A stretch of DNA of 24,340 nt, from positions 1 to 24,340 of the forward strand of contig JACQEC010000050.1 of the NCBI GenBank assembly GCA_016200765.1. Direction: 5' to 3'. Shown here piece by piece: positions 23,981 through 24,340 of this stretch. The notes under the pieces are model-generated. The model did not search any database, was not told where the DNA came from, and saw only the letters and a list, made by a program, of their open reading frames with translations. This stretch comes from Chloroflexota bacterium (lineage in GTDB: Bacteria; Chloroflexota; Anaerolineae; JACRMK01). Each line of letters starts with the position of its first letter. Position 1 is the stretch's first letter. Made by a program: the position numbers and the translations under genes.

Positions 23981-24340
23981 ATGAATCTGAACGGCATCTT
24001 TCCCGCTTGCGTGACCCCCTTTGACAGCCATGGCGAGGTCGCGCCCAAGCGGTTCGCCGAGAACATCGCGCACTGGGAGCAAGCCGGGTTGCACGGCTAT
24101 CTGGTGCTCGGCTCAACAGGCGAATTCGCCTATCTCAATGAGAGCGAGCGCAACCGAGTGCTTGAGGCGGCGCGCGCGGCAATTCCCCCACACAAGACGA
24201 TGATGGTCGGCACCGGCGCCGAGTCAACCCGCACGACCATCCACTATACCAAGCAGGCCGCCGAACATGGGGCCGACTGCGCTCTGGTCGTCACGCCGGT
24301 CTACTACACGCGCGGCAAAGAGGATGCCCTGCGCAAATAC
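23981..24340 (+). CDS. dihydrodipicolinate synthase (DapA) family aldolase, N-terminal fragment
   Basis: The first 120 codons of a gene cut by the right edge. MNLNGIFPACVTPF and the GYLVLGSTGEFAYLNESER motif are the classic opening of the DHDPS/N-acetylneuraminate lyase superfamily. VVTPVYYTRG contains the Tyr that relays protons in DHDPS. The Schiff-base Lys lies beyond the window. Members include lysine-pathway DHDPS and 2-keto-3-deoxy-sugar-acid aldolases or dehydratases. The neighbouring epimerase makes a sugar-acid role as likely as lysine synthesis. GGAGGAGAG directly upstream is a strong ribosome site that fixes the start at 23981. Confidence 0.9.
   Translation, partial: MNLNGIFPACVTPFDSHGEVAPKRFAENIAHWEQAGLHGYLVLGSTGEFAYLNESERNRVLEAARAAIPPHKTMMVGTGAESTRTTIHYTKQAAEHGADCALVVTPVYYTRGKEDALRKY

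Noticed and set aside
1..24340. tRNA, rRNA, CRISPR array, transposase or prophage genes
   Set aside because: I looked on both strands and saw no tRNA-like cloverleaf ends, regularly spaced repeats or recombinase motifs.

Overview
This is a GC-rich bacterial chromosomal window. It most resembles a Chloroflexota (Anaerolineae/Chloroflexia-like) genome. The clues are a fused RhaEW-type rhamnulose-phosphate aldolase/dehydrogenase, a lipoprotein OppA with a Pro/Thr/Ala-rich linker, an endonuclease-type MutL, and dispersed intergenic palindromes. The phylum is an inference from gene character, not from a search.

Layout. (1) 1-3756, minus strand: an L-rhamnose block transcribed as rhaI, rhaEW, then an alpha-L-rhamnosidase that runs off the left edge. 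A composite palindromic repeat sits between rhaI and rhaEW. (2) 3795-3801: a bidirectional promoter whose two -10 hexamers overlap on opposite strands. It drives rhaI leftwards and, rightwards, a small Anabaena-sensory-rhodopsin-transducer (ASRT)-like protein plus a broken L-2-hydroxyglutarate-oxidase-like gene. (3) 5276-10479, plus: a MoxR ATPase, a DUF58 protein, a membrane protein with a DUF4129 C-terminus, and pyrG (CTP synthase). The last three genes overlap or nearly abut, and pyrG is interrupted by an internal deletion/frameshift. Three hairpins follow it. (4) 10722-14124, plus: a zinc operon (zur, znuA, znuC, znuB) behind a promoter overlapped by a palindrome that is a good Zur-operator candidate. 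A second palindromic repeat lies between znuC and znuB. (5) 14242-18126, minus: an oligopeptide-type ABC importer (oppA, oppB, oppC) with no ATPase genes in view, a strong promoter and a long leader. (6) 18388-22532, minus: a GT-C type membrane glycosyltransferase-like gene followed by mutL, from a consensus-like promoter that gives a nearly leaderless mRNA. (7) 22600-24340, plus: a small Cys-rich protein, an NAD-dependent epimerase, and the start of a DapA-family aldolase.

How the genes fit together: rhamnosidase, isomerase and aldolase/dehydrogenase would take plant or microbial rhamnosides to DHAP and lactate; rhamnulokinase is not in the window. The ASRT-like gene faces this operon from a shared promoter with no rhodopsin gene in view. 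Its superfamily has been proposed to bind small molecules, so it is the best candidate for an unrecognised rhamnose-linked sensor or regulator. The other striking feature is three internal deletions of conserved coding sequence in lhgO and pyrG. They are either genuine lesions or assembly errors, and should be resolved before functional conclusions are drawn about those two genes.
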